Shown: one piece after another, positions 37,020 through 46,645 of the stretch
Layout: every line of letters starts with the position of its first letter
Numbering within the stretch: the stretch's first letter is position 1
DNA from: Antarctobacter albus
GTDB lineage: Bacteria; Pseudomonadota; Alphaproteobacteria; Rhodobacterales; Rhodobacteraceae
Assembly: GCF_900101505.1 (NCBI RefSeq)
Contig: NZ_FMZI01000011.1
Location: 62,001-126,000, forward strand
Direction: 5' to 3'
Length of the DNA stretch: 64,000 nucleotides
The notes under the pieces: model-generated
What the model was told of the DNA's origin: nothing
Databases searched by the model: none
The model's input: the letters and a program-made list of their open reading frames with translations, nothing else
Program-made: the position numbers and the translations under genes

Positions 37020-37942
37020 CCCTCTATATCCTGCGCACCCTGCTCAAGATGGTGCTGACCCTGTTCGCCATCATCACCCTGGTCTTCTTTGCCACGCGCA
37101 TGTCGGGCAGCCCGCTGGACACCGCCCTTGGTGACGGCCTGTCCACGGAAGATCGCGCCTTGATGATCGAGTACTTCGGTCTGGATCGATCGATCTGGCA
37201 TCAATACCTCGCCTATCTGCGCGGCATCCTGGAAGGCAACTTTGGCCTGTCCTTCATCGAGCGCCGCCCCGTGGCCGACATCGTGGCCGAACGCATCTGG
37301 CCCACGCTGCAACTCCTGGGCAGCGCGCTTGCGCTGACGCTGGTGGTGTCTGTCCCGCTGGGCGTGGTCGCGGCGCTGTGGCGCGACAGCTGGATCGGCA
37401 GCGCGGTCATGGGGCTGGCCTTTATTGGCTACGCGGTGCCCAATTTCGTCATCGCCACCTTCATGGTGCTGATCTTTGCCTTCTCGCTCAACTGGTTGCC
37501 GGTGGTGGGCAACGGCACGGCCTGGCACTTCATCATGCCCACGATCGCCATGTCAGGGGTGCTGATTGCGGCTCTGACCCGGTTTACCCGCAACTCCATG
37601 CTGGACGTGCTGGGGCAGGATTTCATGCGCACCGCCCGCGCCAAGGGCCTGCCGGAAACGGTCGTGATCCTGAAACACGGTTTGCGCAACGCGGGTGTCA
37701 CGGTGCTGTCGGTGCTGGGCTTGCAGATCGCCGGCATGGCGGCCGCGGGCAACGTGGTGGTCGAGGCCATCTTTAGCTGGCCCGGCATCGGAGAGCTGCT
37801 CGTCTCCGCTGCCATCATGCGGGACTACCCGGTGCTGCAATTCGGGGTGATCTCCGTCGCCTTCGCCGTGGTCGTCATCAATGCCCTCACCGACATCGCC
37901 TATGTCGTCGCGGATCCGCGCATCCGCATGGCGAAAGGATAA
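37016..37942 (+). CDS. Dipeptide/nickel-type ABC permease (DppB family)
   Basis: A 308-aa inner-membrane permease with about six helices. It has the family N-terminus (YILRTLLKMVLTLFAIITLVFFATR), the DppB segment FGLDRSIWHQYLAYLRGILEGNFG and the ATPase-contact EAA loop (RTARAKGLPETVVILKHGLRNAG). It forms the channel with the next gene. Start overlaps the HAD gene stop. Confidence 0.92.
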   Translation: MTLYILRTLLKMVLTLFAIITLVFFATRMSGSPLDTALGDGLSTEDRALMIEYFGLDRSIWHQYLAYLRGILEGNFGLSFIERRPVADIVAERIWPTLQLLGSALALTLVVSVPLGVVAALWRDSWIGSAVMGLAFIGYAVPNFVIATFMVLIFAFSLNWLPVVGNGTAWHFIMPTIAMSGVLIAALTRFTRNSMLDVLGQDFMRTARAKGLPETVVILKHGLRNAGVTVLSVLGLQIAGMAAAGNVVVEAIFSWPGIGELLVSAAIMRDYPVLQFGVISVAFAVVVINALTDIAYVVADPRIRMAKG

Positions 37943-37946
37943 GACC

Positions 37947-38831
37947 ATGACCGCCACCACGCATATCCCCTCGCGCGCGCCCTTCCTCTTGACGCTTTGG
38001 CGCGACAGCAATGTCATCCAGAAAGCGGCTGCCCTGATCGGTCTGGCGCTGGTCCTCATGGCGCTGCTGGCGCCACTCATCGCCCCTTACGATCCGCTGG
38101 CCCAAAGCCTGATCTCGCGCCTGCGCCCGCCGCTGGGGTTCGAGCGCTACAAGGACGGGTTCTACCTCGGCACCGACGAACTGGGCCGCGACGTCCTTTC
38201 GCGCAGCCTGCACGGCCTGCAACTGACCCTTGGGCTGGCACTTGCGGGGGCCACCATCGGATTGCTGATCGGCGGCTCGCTGGGCCTGTTCGCCGGGTTG
38301 CGCCGCGGCTGGGCCGAGGACGCGATCATGGCCGCCGTCGACCTGCAGATCGCCGTGCCCTTCACCCTGCTGGCGCTCTTGATCCTGGCGCTTTTCGGGT
38401 CGTCGCTGACCGTCATGATCTGCGTCCTGGGCATCGCCGGTTGGGAGCAATACGCCCGCATCGTGCGCGCCGAGGTCCGCAAGATCACCGAACTGCCCTT
38501 CATCGAGGCGGCCCGCGCCTCGGGCGGCGGTCAACGGTATATCGCGCTGACCCATGTCCTGCCCAACATCGTCTCGCCGCTGGTGGTGCAGTTCACCCTG
38601 TCCCTGTCCAACATCGTGATCCTTGAATCGACGCTGTCCTTCCTGGGCCTTGGGGTACAGCCCCCGACCGCCACTTTGGGCAGCATGGTCGGCTATGGTC
38701 GCGACTACATGCCCACCGCCCCCTGGATGGTGATCGCCCCTGCTGCGCTGATCATCCTTGTCACCTTTTCCGTGCAGATCCTCGGCGACTGGCTGCGTGA
38801 CCGCGCCGATGTCCGCCTGCGCGACCGCTAA
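37947..38831 (+). CDS. Dipeptide/nickel-type ABC permease (DppC family)
   Basis: A 294-aa permease with the DppC hallmarks LGTDELGRDVLSRSLHGLQ, the EAA loop (FIEAARASGGGQRYIALTHVLPN) and LESTLSFLGLGVQPP. ATG 37947 follows the first permease by 4 bases. It pairs with the DppB-like subunit and the double ATPase at 41319. Confidence 0.92.
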   Translation: MTATTHIPSRAPFLLTLWRDSNVIQKAAALIGLALVLMALLAPLIAPYDPLAQSLISRLRPPLGFERYKDGFYLGTDELGRDVLSRSLHGLQLTLGLALAGATIGLLIGGSLGLFAGLRRGWAEDAIMAAVDLQIAVPFTLLALLILALFGSSLTVMICVLGIAGWEQYARIVRAEVRKITELPFIEAARASGGGQRYIALTHVLPNIVSPLVVQFTLSLSNIVILESTLSFLGLGVQPPTATLGSMVGYGRDYMPTAPWMVIAPAALIILVTFSVQILGDWLRDRADVRLRDR

Positions 38832-38877
38832 ACAAGAGGCCGAAGACGCCCGTCAACGTCCTTCAATGGAGACAATC

Positions 38878-40428
38878 ATGAAAACCCTTCTGATGACCAC
38901 CGCTGCTGCGCTTCTGGCCAGCTCCGCTCTTGCCCAGTCGATCACCGTCGGCGCGGCCAATATCTCGGACTACCTCGATCCCGGCCGCGACCATTCCAAC
39001 GTCGGATCGCAGTTCTACTACAACAGCTTCGACACGCTGATCGACCGCGACCACTCCAAGCTGGAGCCCGAATGGGTGCCCGCGCTGGCCACCGAGTGGC
39101 GGCTGGTGGATGACACCACGATGGAGCTGAAGCTGCGCGAAGGCGTCAAGTTCCACAACGGCGAAGACATGACCGCCGACGACGTGGTGTTCTCGCTGAA
39201 CCGCATGTACCAGGCGACCTTTGCCCCCTATGTCGTGCGCTCCAAGGACCGTCTGGCAAACTTTGCCGAGGCGGTGAAGATCGACGACCATACCGTCCAG
39301 ATCAAGGTCGAGCGCCCCGAGCCGCTGTGGGAAACGCTGGTTTCGCTGCAACAGGTCATGATCATCCCCGAAGACTATACCAAGGCGCTGTCCGGCGACC
39401 CGGACGTGGCCGAGGACGGCGATTTCGAGGCCTTCTCGCTGGCCCCCGTCGGCACCGGCCCCTATGCGATCTCGGAATTTGTTCCGGGGCAAAAGGTCGT
39501 CTACAGCCGCTTTGACGCGTTCTGGGGCGACCGCGCGCCTCTGGAACAGGCCACCGTCATCCGCATCCCCGAAACCGCCAGCCGTATCACCGCACTGAAG
39601 ACCGGCGAAGCGGACATCGTCACCAATATCGCGCCCGACCAGCTGGACCTGATCAACGCCGATCCGAACCTCAAGACCGAAGGTTCGGCCACCGCGCTGT
39701 TCCACGTCATGATCATGAACGTGAACCATCCCAACCTGGTCGACCCCAAGATCCGCCAGGCCATGTCGATGGCCATCGACCGCGACCTGCTGAACGAGGC
39801 GCTGTGGCTGGGCAAGGCGATCGTGCCCTCGACCCACACGATGGCCGAGATGGGCGAGCTGCACATGCCCGAACTCGACACCTTCGAGTACAACCCCGAG
39901 AAGGCACGCGAGTTGCTGGCGGAATCGTCCTACGACGGCGAGGAAATCGTCTTTGACGCCTACCCGGTCTATTACACCAACGGCGTGCTGGCCGCGCAGG
40001 CCATCACCGAAATGTGGGCCGAGGTCGGCATCAAGGGCCGCGTGAACGTCACCGAACAGTGGACAGGCGCCAGCCCGGAGCTGATGGCGCGCAGCTGGTC
40101 GAACCCGATGTATTTTGCCGACCCCTTCGGTTCGTTCGGGGTGATGTGGGCGCCGAACGGCCCCTCCGAAGGCTCGGGCCGCTTCAACACCGACGCCGAA
40201 TATGCCGCGATCTGGGAACGCTTCCGCTTTTCCGAGGACGTCGAGGCACGCAAGGCCGCCTACGTCGAGCTGATGGACCGCATCAAGCAGGATCCGCCGG
40301 TCCTGCCGCTGTACCGCCCCTTCGAAAGCTGGGGCATGCACAAGGGCATCGACTGGGCGCCGCAGCCCGGCCACATCCCCTACGTTCTGGATTTCCGCGC
40401 CGGCGCCATCGCGCTTGCCGACAGCTGA
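38878..40428 (+). CDS. Peptide-type ABC substrate-binding protein, Sec-exported
   Basis: A 516-aa cluster C receptor with a normal Sec signal (MKTLLMTTAAALLASSALAQ). Typical SBP_bac_5 segments are LATEWRLVDDTTMELKLREG, GEDMTADDVVFSLNRM, VGTGPYAISEFVPGQKVVYS and RQAMSMAIDRDLLNEALW. It differs clearly from the Tat-exported receptor at 28.2 kb, so the locus has two receptors. A hairpin follows the stop codon, as is common after binding-protein genes. Confidence 0.92.
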   Translation: MKTLLMTTAAALLASSALAQSITVGAANISDYLDPGRDHSNVGSQFYYNSFDTLIDRDHSKLEPEWVPALATEWRLVDDTTMELKLREGVKFHNGEDMTADDVVFSLNRMYQATFAPYVVRSKDRLANFAEAVKIDDHTVQIKVERPEPLWETLVSLQQVMIIPEDYTKALSGDPDVAEDGDFEAFSLAPVGTGPYAISEFVPGQKVVYSRFDAFWGDRAPLEQATVIRIPETASRITALKTGEADIVTNIAPDQLDLINADPNLKTEGSATALFHVMIMNVNHPNLVDPKIRQAMSMAIDRDLLNEALWLGKAIVPSTHTMAEMGELHMPELDTFEYNPEKARELLAESSYDGEEIVFDAYPVYYTNGVLAAQAITEMWAEVGIKGRVNVTEQWTGASPELMARSWSNPMYFADPFGSFGVMWAPNGPSEGSGRFNTDAEYAAIWERFRFSEDVEARKAAYVELMDRIKQDPPVLPLYRPFESWGMHKGIDWAPQPGHIPYVLDFRAGAIALADS

Positions 40429-40436
40429 ACACCTTT

Positions 40437-40460
40437 GGCGCGTCCCGAACGGGGCGCGCC
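40437..40460 (+). promoter_or_regulatory. Stable intercistronic hairpin after the binding-protein gene
   Basis: GGCGCG-T-CCC pairs with GGG-G-CGCGCC (one T-G wobble) around a GAAC loop, 8 bases after the stop. There is no T-run, so a 3'-end stabiliser that lets the receptor be made in excess over the downstream genes is more likely than full termination. Confidence 0.6.
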
Positions 40461-40487
40461 ACCCCTCCCATCAGGACCACACACACC

Positions 40488-41315
40488 ATGACCTTCCGCA
40501 TCGCCACCATCGCCGACATTCACCACGGCGCCCCCTCGCACACCAAGCGCGGCGATACCGCGCTCTCGCTGATGGCGGATTTCGCCGCATGGGCCAATGC
40601 CGAGGCCCCCGACCTTGTGCTGGACCTGGGCGACCGTATCTCCGACATCGACGAGACCACGGACCTGCGGTTGGAAGCCGAGGTGGCCGAGGCCTTCAAG
40701 GCCGTGAACGCGCCCATCCATCACGTCAACGGCAATCACGACCGCGACCACCTGACCACGGCCCAGAACGAAGATATCCTGGGCCAAAGCCTTGGGAACG
40801 ATGTGCTGGACTGCGGCGATTGGCAGATCGCCCTGTGGCGGGCCGACCCCAAGATCAGCCGGGGCACCGACCGGATCGGGTTCGACCTGCCGGAACCGGA
40901 CCTGCTCTGGCTGTCGCGCACCATGCAGGCCGCCGAAAAGCCGACACTGGTGGTCAGCCATGTCCCGGTTTCGGGACACGGCCAGACCGGCAACTATTAC
41001 TTTGAACGCAACCCCGGTGTCTCTCGCTATCCGCAAAGCGACCGCGCCCGGCAGGCCCTGTCGCAGGCCCGCGTGCCGGTGGTCTGCCTGTCCGGCCACG
41101 TTCACTGGAACACCGTGACCACGGTGGACGGGATCACCCATCTGACCCAGCAGAGCCTGACCGAAAGCTTTACCACCCAGGGCGCGCCCGCCGCCGCCTG
41201 GGGGATGATCGAACTGTCCGACACCCTGCATTGGCAAGTCTTTGGCGCAGACCCGTTCGAGGCGCGCATTACCCCGAAACCCGGGCGCTGGACGCCCGCC
41301 CTGATGCCGTTCTGA
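40488..41315 (+). CDS. Calcineurin-like metallophosphoesterase
   Basis: A 275-aa phosphoesterase with the whole metal-site motif set: D10/H12 (IADIHHG), D49 (LDLGDR), N83-H84-D85 (NGNHDRD), the His in VVSHVPVSGHG, and GHVH (203-206). No signal peptide is seen, so it acts in the cytoplasm on imported or pathway-derived phosphodiesters or monoesters. It is embedded between the binding-protein gene and the ATPase gene (3-base gap), which ties it to the imported substrate. Confidence 0.88.
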   Translation: MTFRIATIADIHHGAPSHTKRGDTALSLMADFAAWANAEAPDLVLDLGDRISDIDETTDLRLEAEVAEAFKAVNAPIHHVNGNHDRDHLTTAQNEDILGQSLGNDVLDCGDWQIALWRADPKISRGTDRIGFDLPEPDLLWLSRTMQAAEKPTLVVSHVPVSGHGQTGNYYFERNPGVSRYPQSDRARQALSQARVPVVCLSGHVHWNTVTTVDGITHLTQQSLTESFTTQGAPAAAWGMIELSDTLHWQVFGADPFEARITPKPGRWTPALMPF

Positions 41316-41318
41316 CCC

Positions 41319-42998
41319 ATGCTTGATGCTCCCGTCCTTTCCGTTAAGTCGCTGACTGTTGCCTTTGGCAGCCATACCGCCGTGCGCGATCTGTCCTTTG
41401 ACATCCATGCCGGCGAAACACTTGCACTTGTCGGGGAATCCGGCTCGGGCAAATCGGCAACGGCCTTGTCGGTCATGCGCCTGATCGAACGTGAGGGCGG
41501 GCGCATCACCGCCGGTCAGATCCGGTTGGGCGCGCAGGCGCCGATCGATCTGGCGCAATTGTCCGACCACGGGATGCAGACCCACCGTGGCAACCGCATC
41601 TCGATGATCTTTCAAGAGCCGATGACCTCTCTCAATCCGGTCATGCGGATCGGCGAACAACTGGGCGAAGTGCTGCGCCGTCACCAGGGCATGGGCCGCA
41701 AAGAGGCACGCATCGCCGCCGAACGTGCACTGGACCAGGTGCGCATCCCCGATCCCGCCAGACGTCTGGACCAATATCCGCACGAACTGTCGGGCGGGTT
41801 GCGCCAGCGGGTCATGATCGCCATTGCCCTGGCCTGCCGACCCGACGTGCTGATTGCCGATGAGCCAACAACGGCGCTGGACGTCACGACACAGGCCGAG
41901 GTTCTGAAACTGCTGAAAAGCCTTCAGCAGGAAATCGGCATGGCAATCCTGTTCATCACACATGACATGGGCGTGGTGGCGGAAATCGCTGATCGTGTCG
42001 TCGTCATGCGGCACGGCAATACCGAAGAGGTTGCCTATACCGGCGCTCTCTTCAAGGCCCCGCAATCGCAATATGCACGCGACCTCATGGCGGCAACGCC
42101 CAAGCTGGGCCTGTCGCCCCTGCGGCCGCAGGTTCCCTCCGCGGAACCGGTGCTGAAGGTCGAAGGCCTGTCCAAGAGCTTTGCCCGCAGCGGCGGCTTT
42201 CTGAAGGCGAAGGTCAAGGTGCCCGCCGTCAAGGACGTGTCCTTTGAAATCCGCCCGGGCGAGACGCTGGGTCTTGTCGGGGAATCCGGCTGTGGCAAGT
42301 CCACCCTGTCGCGCACCCTGATGCGCCTGATCGAGCCGGATGCCGGACGCGTCATCCTGGCCGGGCGCGAGCTCACCGGCCTTGGCACGCAGGCACTTCA
42401 ACAGGCACGCGCCGATGTGCAGATGGTCTTTCAGGATCCGTTCGCCAGCCTCAATCCCCGCATGAAGGTGCGCGATCTCATCACCGAACCGGCCTATCTG
42501 CACAGCGGATTGAAAGGCGCCGCTCGTGCGGCGCTGGCCTCTGACCTGCTGGAGATGGTGACGCTTGATGCCTCGGCCGCCGACCGCTATCCGCATCAGT
42601 TTTCAGGGGGCCAGCGCCAGAGGCTCTGCCTTGCGCGGGCACTGTCGGTTTCCCCCAAGGTGATTGTTGCGGATGAAGCCGTATCCGCGCTGGATGTTTC
42701 CACCGCCGCTCGTGTCACCGCGCTAATGCAGGAACTGCAGGAGAAGCTGGGGATCGCATTCCTGTTCATCTCGCATGACATTGCGGTCGTCGAACGTGTC
42801 AGCCACCGTATTGCTGTCATGTACCGGGGCGAGATCGTCGAAGCGGGCGAGACTGAGCAGGTGCTGCGGTCGCCCCATCATCCCTACACGAAAAGACTGC
42901 TGTCCGCGGTGCCCAGCCCCCTTCCCCGAAAGCCCGGCCGCCAGGATCTGCAATTGCCCTCGCACAAGACGCTGGTTCTCTCCGGAGGAGCGACCTGA
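41319..42998 (+). CDS. Fused double ATPase of a dipeptide-type ABC importer (DppD-DppF type)
   Basis: A 559-aa protein with two full ABC domains. Domain 1 has Walker A GESGSGKSA, signature LSGGLRQR and Walker B VLIADEPTTALD. Domain 2 has GESGCGKST, signature FSGGQRQR and a Walker B with Ala after Asp-Glu (VIVADEAVSALD). The fusion replaces separate DppD and DppF. It completes the importer begun at 37016. The Cys-rich C-terminal extension typical of oligopeptide ATPases is short. An IS3 end lies 18 bases after the stop. Confidence 0.93.
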   Translation: MLDAPVLSVKSLTVAFGSHTAVRDLSFDIHAGETLALVGESGSGKSATALSVMRLIEREGGRITAGQIRLGAQAPIDLAQLSDHGMQTHRGNRISMIFQEPMTSLNPVMRIGEQLGEVLRRHQGMGRKEARIAAERALDQVRIPDPARRLDQYPHELSGGLRQRVMIAIALACRPDVLIADEPTTALDVTTQAEVLKLLKSLQQEIGMAILFITHDMGVVAEIADRVVVMRHGNTEEVAYTGALFKAPQSQYARDLMAATPKLGLSPLRPQVPSAEPVLKVEGLSKSFARSGGFLKAKVKVPAVKDVSFEIRPGETLGLVGESGCGKSTLSRTLMRLIEPDAGRVILAGRELTGLGTQALQQARADVQMVFQDPFASLNPRMKVRDLITEPAYLHSGLKGAARAALASDLLEMVTLDASAADRYPHQFSGGQRQRLCLARALSVSPKVIVADEAVSALDVSTAARVTALMQELQEKLGIAFLFISHDIAVVERVSHRIAVMYRGEIVEAGETEQVLRSPHHPYTKRLLSAVPSPLPRKPGRQDLQLPSHKTLVLSGGAT

Positions 42999-43015
42999 AT
43001 CGAAATAGTGAAAAC

Positions 43016-43343
43016 TGGCATGCCCCCATCGGGTGGTCCGGTTTGATTGTTAGTGCATCGTGGGCCTTTGGTCCATCGGCACGATGCTTTCTGGTGCAGG
43101 CGGGCGATAGCCCAATGCGCTGTGCGGCCTGACGGTGTTGTAGTGAATGCGCCATTGCTCGATGAGGATTTGAGCCTCGCGTAAGCTGTAGAACAGATCA
43201 CCGTTTAGCAGCTCGTCCCTGAACCGGGCATTGAAGCTTTCACAGTATCCGTTCTCACAGGGCGAACCTGGTTCTATGTAGGCTGTCTTGACGCCCACAG
43301 CCGCGATCCAGTCCCGCACTGCTGACCTTGGGCCGTCATTCAA
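43016..43343 (-). mobile_element. 3' fragment of an IS3-family element (OrfB C-terminus and right end)
   Basis: The frame from 43343 to 43050 encodes the last about 97 residues of an IS3 integrase-type transposase. It includes the final catalytic Glu region ([18 protein letters not shown]) and the C-terminal [11 protein letters not shown] motif. After the stop the element end is probably TGGCATGCCCCCATC... from about 43016. The 5' two thirds of the transposase are missing, so it is immobile. A different IS3 relative has the same end structure at 57.6 kb. Confidence 0.85.
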
Positions 43344-43728
43344 TGCTGCACGTTGCCACCGATGTCCGGTTTGGGGAAGCCGCGCCGCAGCGGGCGCGGC
43401 CTAACGAAAGACGGCTAAGGGCCGGTGAGCGACATGCTGCTGTGCCCGGGTGGCCTCGCGACCCGCTGCAGCGAGGCGTGACTGTTTCGAGCCCATTTCC
43501 GCCGTTCTGTCTCATCAACTGCGACGTGCTCTCGCAAGTGCCTGCAGAACACCTGGCGATGTGCTATGCTCGTGACACATCTTGAACCGCGAACCGGACG
43601 CTTTGCGGCGTCCTCATCTGGCTGTCGGACCATCGCACTCACTGCATCGACGGCGTGAAACCGAAGCACTCAGGCCTCGCTGGGCACGACCTCTGCGGTC
43701 GGCCGCGAGGATCATGGGGACAGCGACC
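43344..43728. other. Non-coding scar region after the IS3 fragment
   Basis: No gene is supported. Short frames occur on both strands but none matches a family. The region holds the first copy of a dispersed degenerate repeat (43361-43440) and the start region of the methyltransferase gene. Confidence 0.5.
43361..43440 (+). repeat. Dispersed degenerate repeat, copy A
   Basis: The block GATGTCCGGTTTGGGGAAGC followed by CGCGCCGCAG, then further on AAGGGCCGGTGAGCGACATGCTGC, recurs in related form at 44603, 48813 and 54709. All four are in the same orientation and outside genes. Confidence 0.55.
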
Positions 43729-44541
43729 ATGACAGGAAATTCCGGCTTTCAGCTGAGACGGGGCGGTCCAGAGGTCTATGAGGCTTCCTGGGTTCGCGCC
43801 CAGATGGGCCGCGCCGCCGAGGATCTTGTCGCAACCGCCATTGTTGTGCCTGGCGACCGGGTCATTGACATCGGCTGCGGCACTGGCGTTGTGGCGCGCG
43901 TGGCGGCCGCATGCACGGGTTCGGCCGCAGATGTTACGGGAACCGACGTCTCCGCCGAAATGGTCAAAGCCGCGGCCCGGTTCGCCGCAGAGGCCGGCTA
44001 CCCGGAAATCGCCTGGCTGGAATGTGATGCCACCGCAATACCGCTGCCGGACGCGGCCTTCGACGTGGGACTCTGCCAGCAAAGTCTGCAGTTCATGCCT
44101 GACAAGCCGAGTGCGATGGCCGAGATGGCGCGTGTCATCAAGCCCGGCGGCCGTCTGGCTCTGAGCGTCTGGAGGACGCGGTCACCAATCGGTGCGGCCT
44201 TCTCGACGGTCCTGGACCGGGAATTCGGAGACGGCACAACCGCGCCGTGGGACATGGTCTACTCACTTGGTGACCGCGACAGTCTGCACGATCTGGCCGC
44301 GGGCGCAGGCCTGAAAGATGTCCATGTCGCCCTTGACGTGAAATTCGCCCGCCATCCCGATTCAACGGCCTTCATAACTGCCGCCATCGCGGGCTCACCC
44401 ATCGCAGAAACAATGGCAGAGCTTCCCGCGGCCGAGCATGATCGGCTGATCCAGGAGATCGTCGAAGAACTCGCGGACTTCCATGACGACGACGGCCTCG
44501 CCGTCCCGGCGGAATGCCTGACTCTGAGGGCGCGAAAGTAG
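43729..44541 (+). CDS. Class I SAM-dependent methyltransferase (UbiE-like)
   Basis: A 270-aa Methyltransf_11/25-type protein. Motif I is VIDIGCGTGVVARVAA, motif II/III ECDATAIPLPDAAFDVGLCQ, and the post-motif MARVIKPGGRLALSVW is typical. ATG 43729 has GGGGA 8 bases upstream; an in-frame ATG at 43714 is an alternative. Neighbours are repeats and IS scars, so it is a single-gene cargo with unknown methyl acceptor. Confidence 0.85.
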   Translation: MTGNSGFQLRRGGPEVYEASWVRAQMGRAAEDLVATAIVVPGDRVIDIGCGTGVVARVAAACTGSAADVTGTDVSAEMVKAAARFAAEAGYPEIAWLECDATAIPLPDAAFDVGLCQQSLQFMPDKPSAMAEMARVIKPGGRLALSVWRTRSPIGAAFSTVLDREFGDGTTAPWDMVYSLGDRDSLHDLAAGAGLKDVHVALDVKFARHPDSTAFITAAIAGSPIAETMAELPAAEHDRLIQEIVEELADFHDDDGLAVPAECLTLRARK

Positions 44542-44602
44542 CGGGTCCGCTTCGTCCCGTGCAGTCGGCCTTGCTCTCCAGGCGCATGCTGCACGACGTC
44601 AC

Positions 44603-44685
44603 GGACGGCCGGTTCGGGGAAGCCGCACCTTAGCGTTGGTCAGCCGGGCGAAGGTCCGTTTAGGGCCGGATGCTGCGCCAGACGC
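44603..44685 (+). repeat. Dispersed degenerate repeat, copy B
   Basis: GGACGGCCGGTTCGGGGAAG then CCGCACCTTAGC, followed by CGAAGGTCCGTTTAGGGCCG and GATGCTGC. It is the clearest two-part copy, lying about 60 bases after the methyltransferase stop. The 400-base stretch 44542-44947 holds no other supportable feature. Confidence 0.6.
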
Positions 44686-44947
44686 GGAGGGTGGAAAGCT
44701 GACATCCGCGCCGGGTGTGCAGCCACAGCGTCAGTCGACATCCCAAGCCCAAGGCTTCCATATACCCATCATCACCAGAACGCCGACTCCGGTTCGACAG
44801 CGAGACAGTGTGCGATCTCATACAGCAAAGAGTGATTGCCGATGTATGGCCAAAGAATTTGACCGTCAGTTCGACACCTCTATCGCCTCTCTGCATTCAC
44901 CTTGAGCAGTTCTGCACTATGTTATTTGCCGAGAGGGGGTGAACCTT

Positions 44948-45208
44948 ATGGCTGCACCAGCTCAAGTGACTTGGGCCAAGGCTGCTCGGAACGGCGCAGA
45001 AATCGTGGCGATCGGCGGGGTCCGAAAATCGTTTTTCGGCAAGTCGAAATGGAGCCTTACAGCAGAAGAGGCGATTGTTCTGATGGAACAGGACGAGTGG
45101 TGTTTCTTCGTTGAGGTCGACGATGAGAAGGAGTGGCTGGACGTCCGCGAGGGGGCGGATGGCCGCAAGACGATCAGCGCCGACGGCCCTGCAAAATTCC
45201 TTCTCTGA
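44948..45208 (+). CDS. Small 86-aa protein, possibly DUF3892-like
   Basis: ATG 44948 follows a strong GAGAGGGGG site. The product is a compact alpha/beta-looking protein with a Trp/Phe-rich middle (SFFGKSKWSLTAEEAIVLME, EWCFFVEVDDEKEW). It ends DGRKTISADGPAKFLL, loosely like DUF3892-type small proteins that end in a DG...LL pattern. The family link is weak. It is 211 bases upstream of the ATP-grasp gene on the same strand and could be its partner or substrate, but nothing proves a shared transcript. The base composition is less GC-rich than the hydrogenase region. Confidence 0.6.
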   Translation: MAAPAQVTWAKAARNGAEIVAIGGVRKSFFGKSKWSLTAEEAIVLMEQDEWCFFVEVDDEKEWLDVREGADGRKTISADGPAKFLL

Positions 45209-45419
45209 TAAGCCTCTTGGCGTTGCTGGCGCTTCCCCCCGTAGCGCCTCTCTTGGGCGGACCAGTTGAAATCCGGCCGCACAGGGCTAGCCTGTAAAAC
45301 TGAAAAAACGCAGAACCAGCTCGTCGAGGTCGCGTCTTTCGAACAGGACATTCCCTTGTTCCGCGAGCGGACAGGACGCGCGCTCGTCTCTGGGGATCTG
45401 CCTGACGAAAGGACAAGCA
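45209..45419. other. Leader region of the ATP-grasp gene
   Basis: This 211-base gap has no supportable ORF. It ends with GACGAAAGGACAAGC, a good ribosome-binding site for the ATP-grasp gene. It probably carries that gene's promoter, although no clear -35/-10 pair is seen. Confidence 0.4.
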
Positions 45420-46645
45420 ATGACCGACAAGAACCCGGACAAGGGCTATGTCGCGCTCCTAGGCTGGAGCCTCAACGCCATCGACGCGGTGGACCGTTTC
45501 GATCGCAGATACGTCGTGGTCGCTCCGCCTTGGGCCGAAGAATACTGCCAGCAGAACGACATTCCCTTCGTCCCGTGGGATTTCGACCGTCTCAACGAAC
45601 GGTCGCACGAATTGGCGCATACCCTGGAGGATATGGGCGTCGACGTGGCCATCCCAATCTTCGAGGAGACTGTGGAATGGGCCGGCGCCGTGAATGCCGT
45701 GCTGCTGAAGAACCCGCGCCTTTTGGGCCAGGCGATGCTCTTCCGCGACAAGTCGCTTATGAAACGCCGAGCGCAGCTCGGAGGCATCCGTGTAGGCGTT
45801 TTCGAAGAGGCCCATGACCGCGGCGACGTGATCCGGTTCTTGAAGCGGGTGAACCAGACGCTTCTGAAACTCGATGGCGACCCGAACGACCCCATCCACT
45901 TCAAGGCTTTCGACAAGTCCGGCACCGCGGGGCACAGGGTGATACGCACGCCGGAGGACGTCGACAACATCCCCGACGAGGAATTTCCTGCCCTGCTCGA
46001 GAGTCACCTCGACGGCTGGGAATTCGCGGTCGAGGCCTGGATCAAGAATGGCAAGATCGAGTTCCTGAACATCTCGGAATATGTGACGCTGGGCTACTCA
46101 GTCTTCGTACCGGCGACGCCTGAGCTCGAGGCGCACCGAGAACGGATCACCGAGGAAATCGAGAAGTTGATCGAAGTTTTCGATATCGATTTCGGATTCA
46201 TCCACCCGGAATACTTCCTGACCAACGACAACAAGCTCTACTTCGGCGAGGTCGCTTATCGCCCGCCTGGTTTCAACGCGCTTGAACTGATTGAACGGGC
46301 CTATGGCTTCAACGGCTACCAGGGCCTCGTGCTGGCATTCGATCCGAAGACGACGCAGGAGGAACTGGATGCCTTCTTCCCGAAGGAGGTCGTCGATGCC
46401 AAGGGGCACGCCGGCTGTTTCGGCGTTTATCCCCGACGCCGTGTCGTAAGCCGACTGGAGATTCCGGAAGAGACGGCCAGCCACCCTTTTTTCGAATTCC
46501 ACGAGCTTTCGGACCCGCGAGAGCAGAAGGTGGCCAAAAGGTCAGCATTCGGCACGCATTGGGGACTGGCATACTTCTTCGGTGACAATGCCCATGACTT
46601 GCGGGACCTTCTGAAGAAACAGGAAGAACTGGATTACTACGTCTG

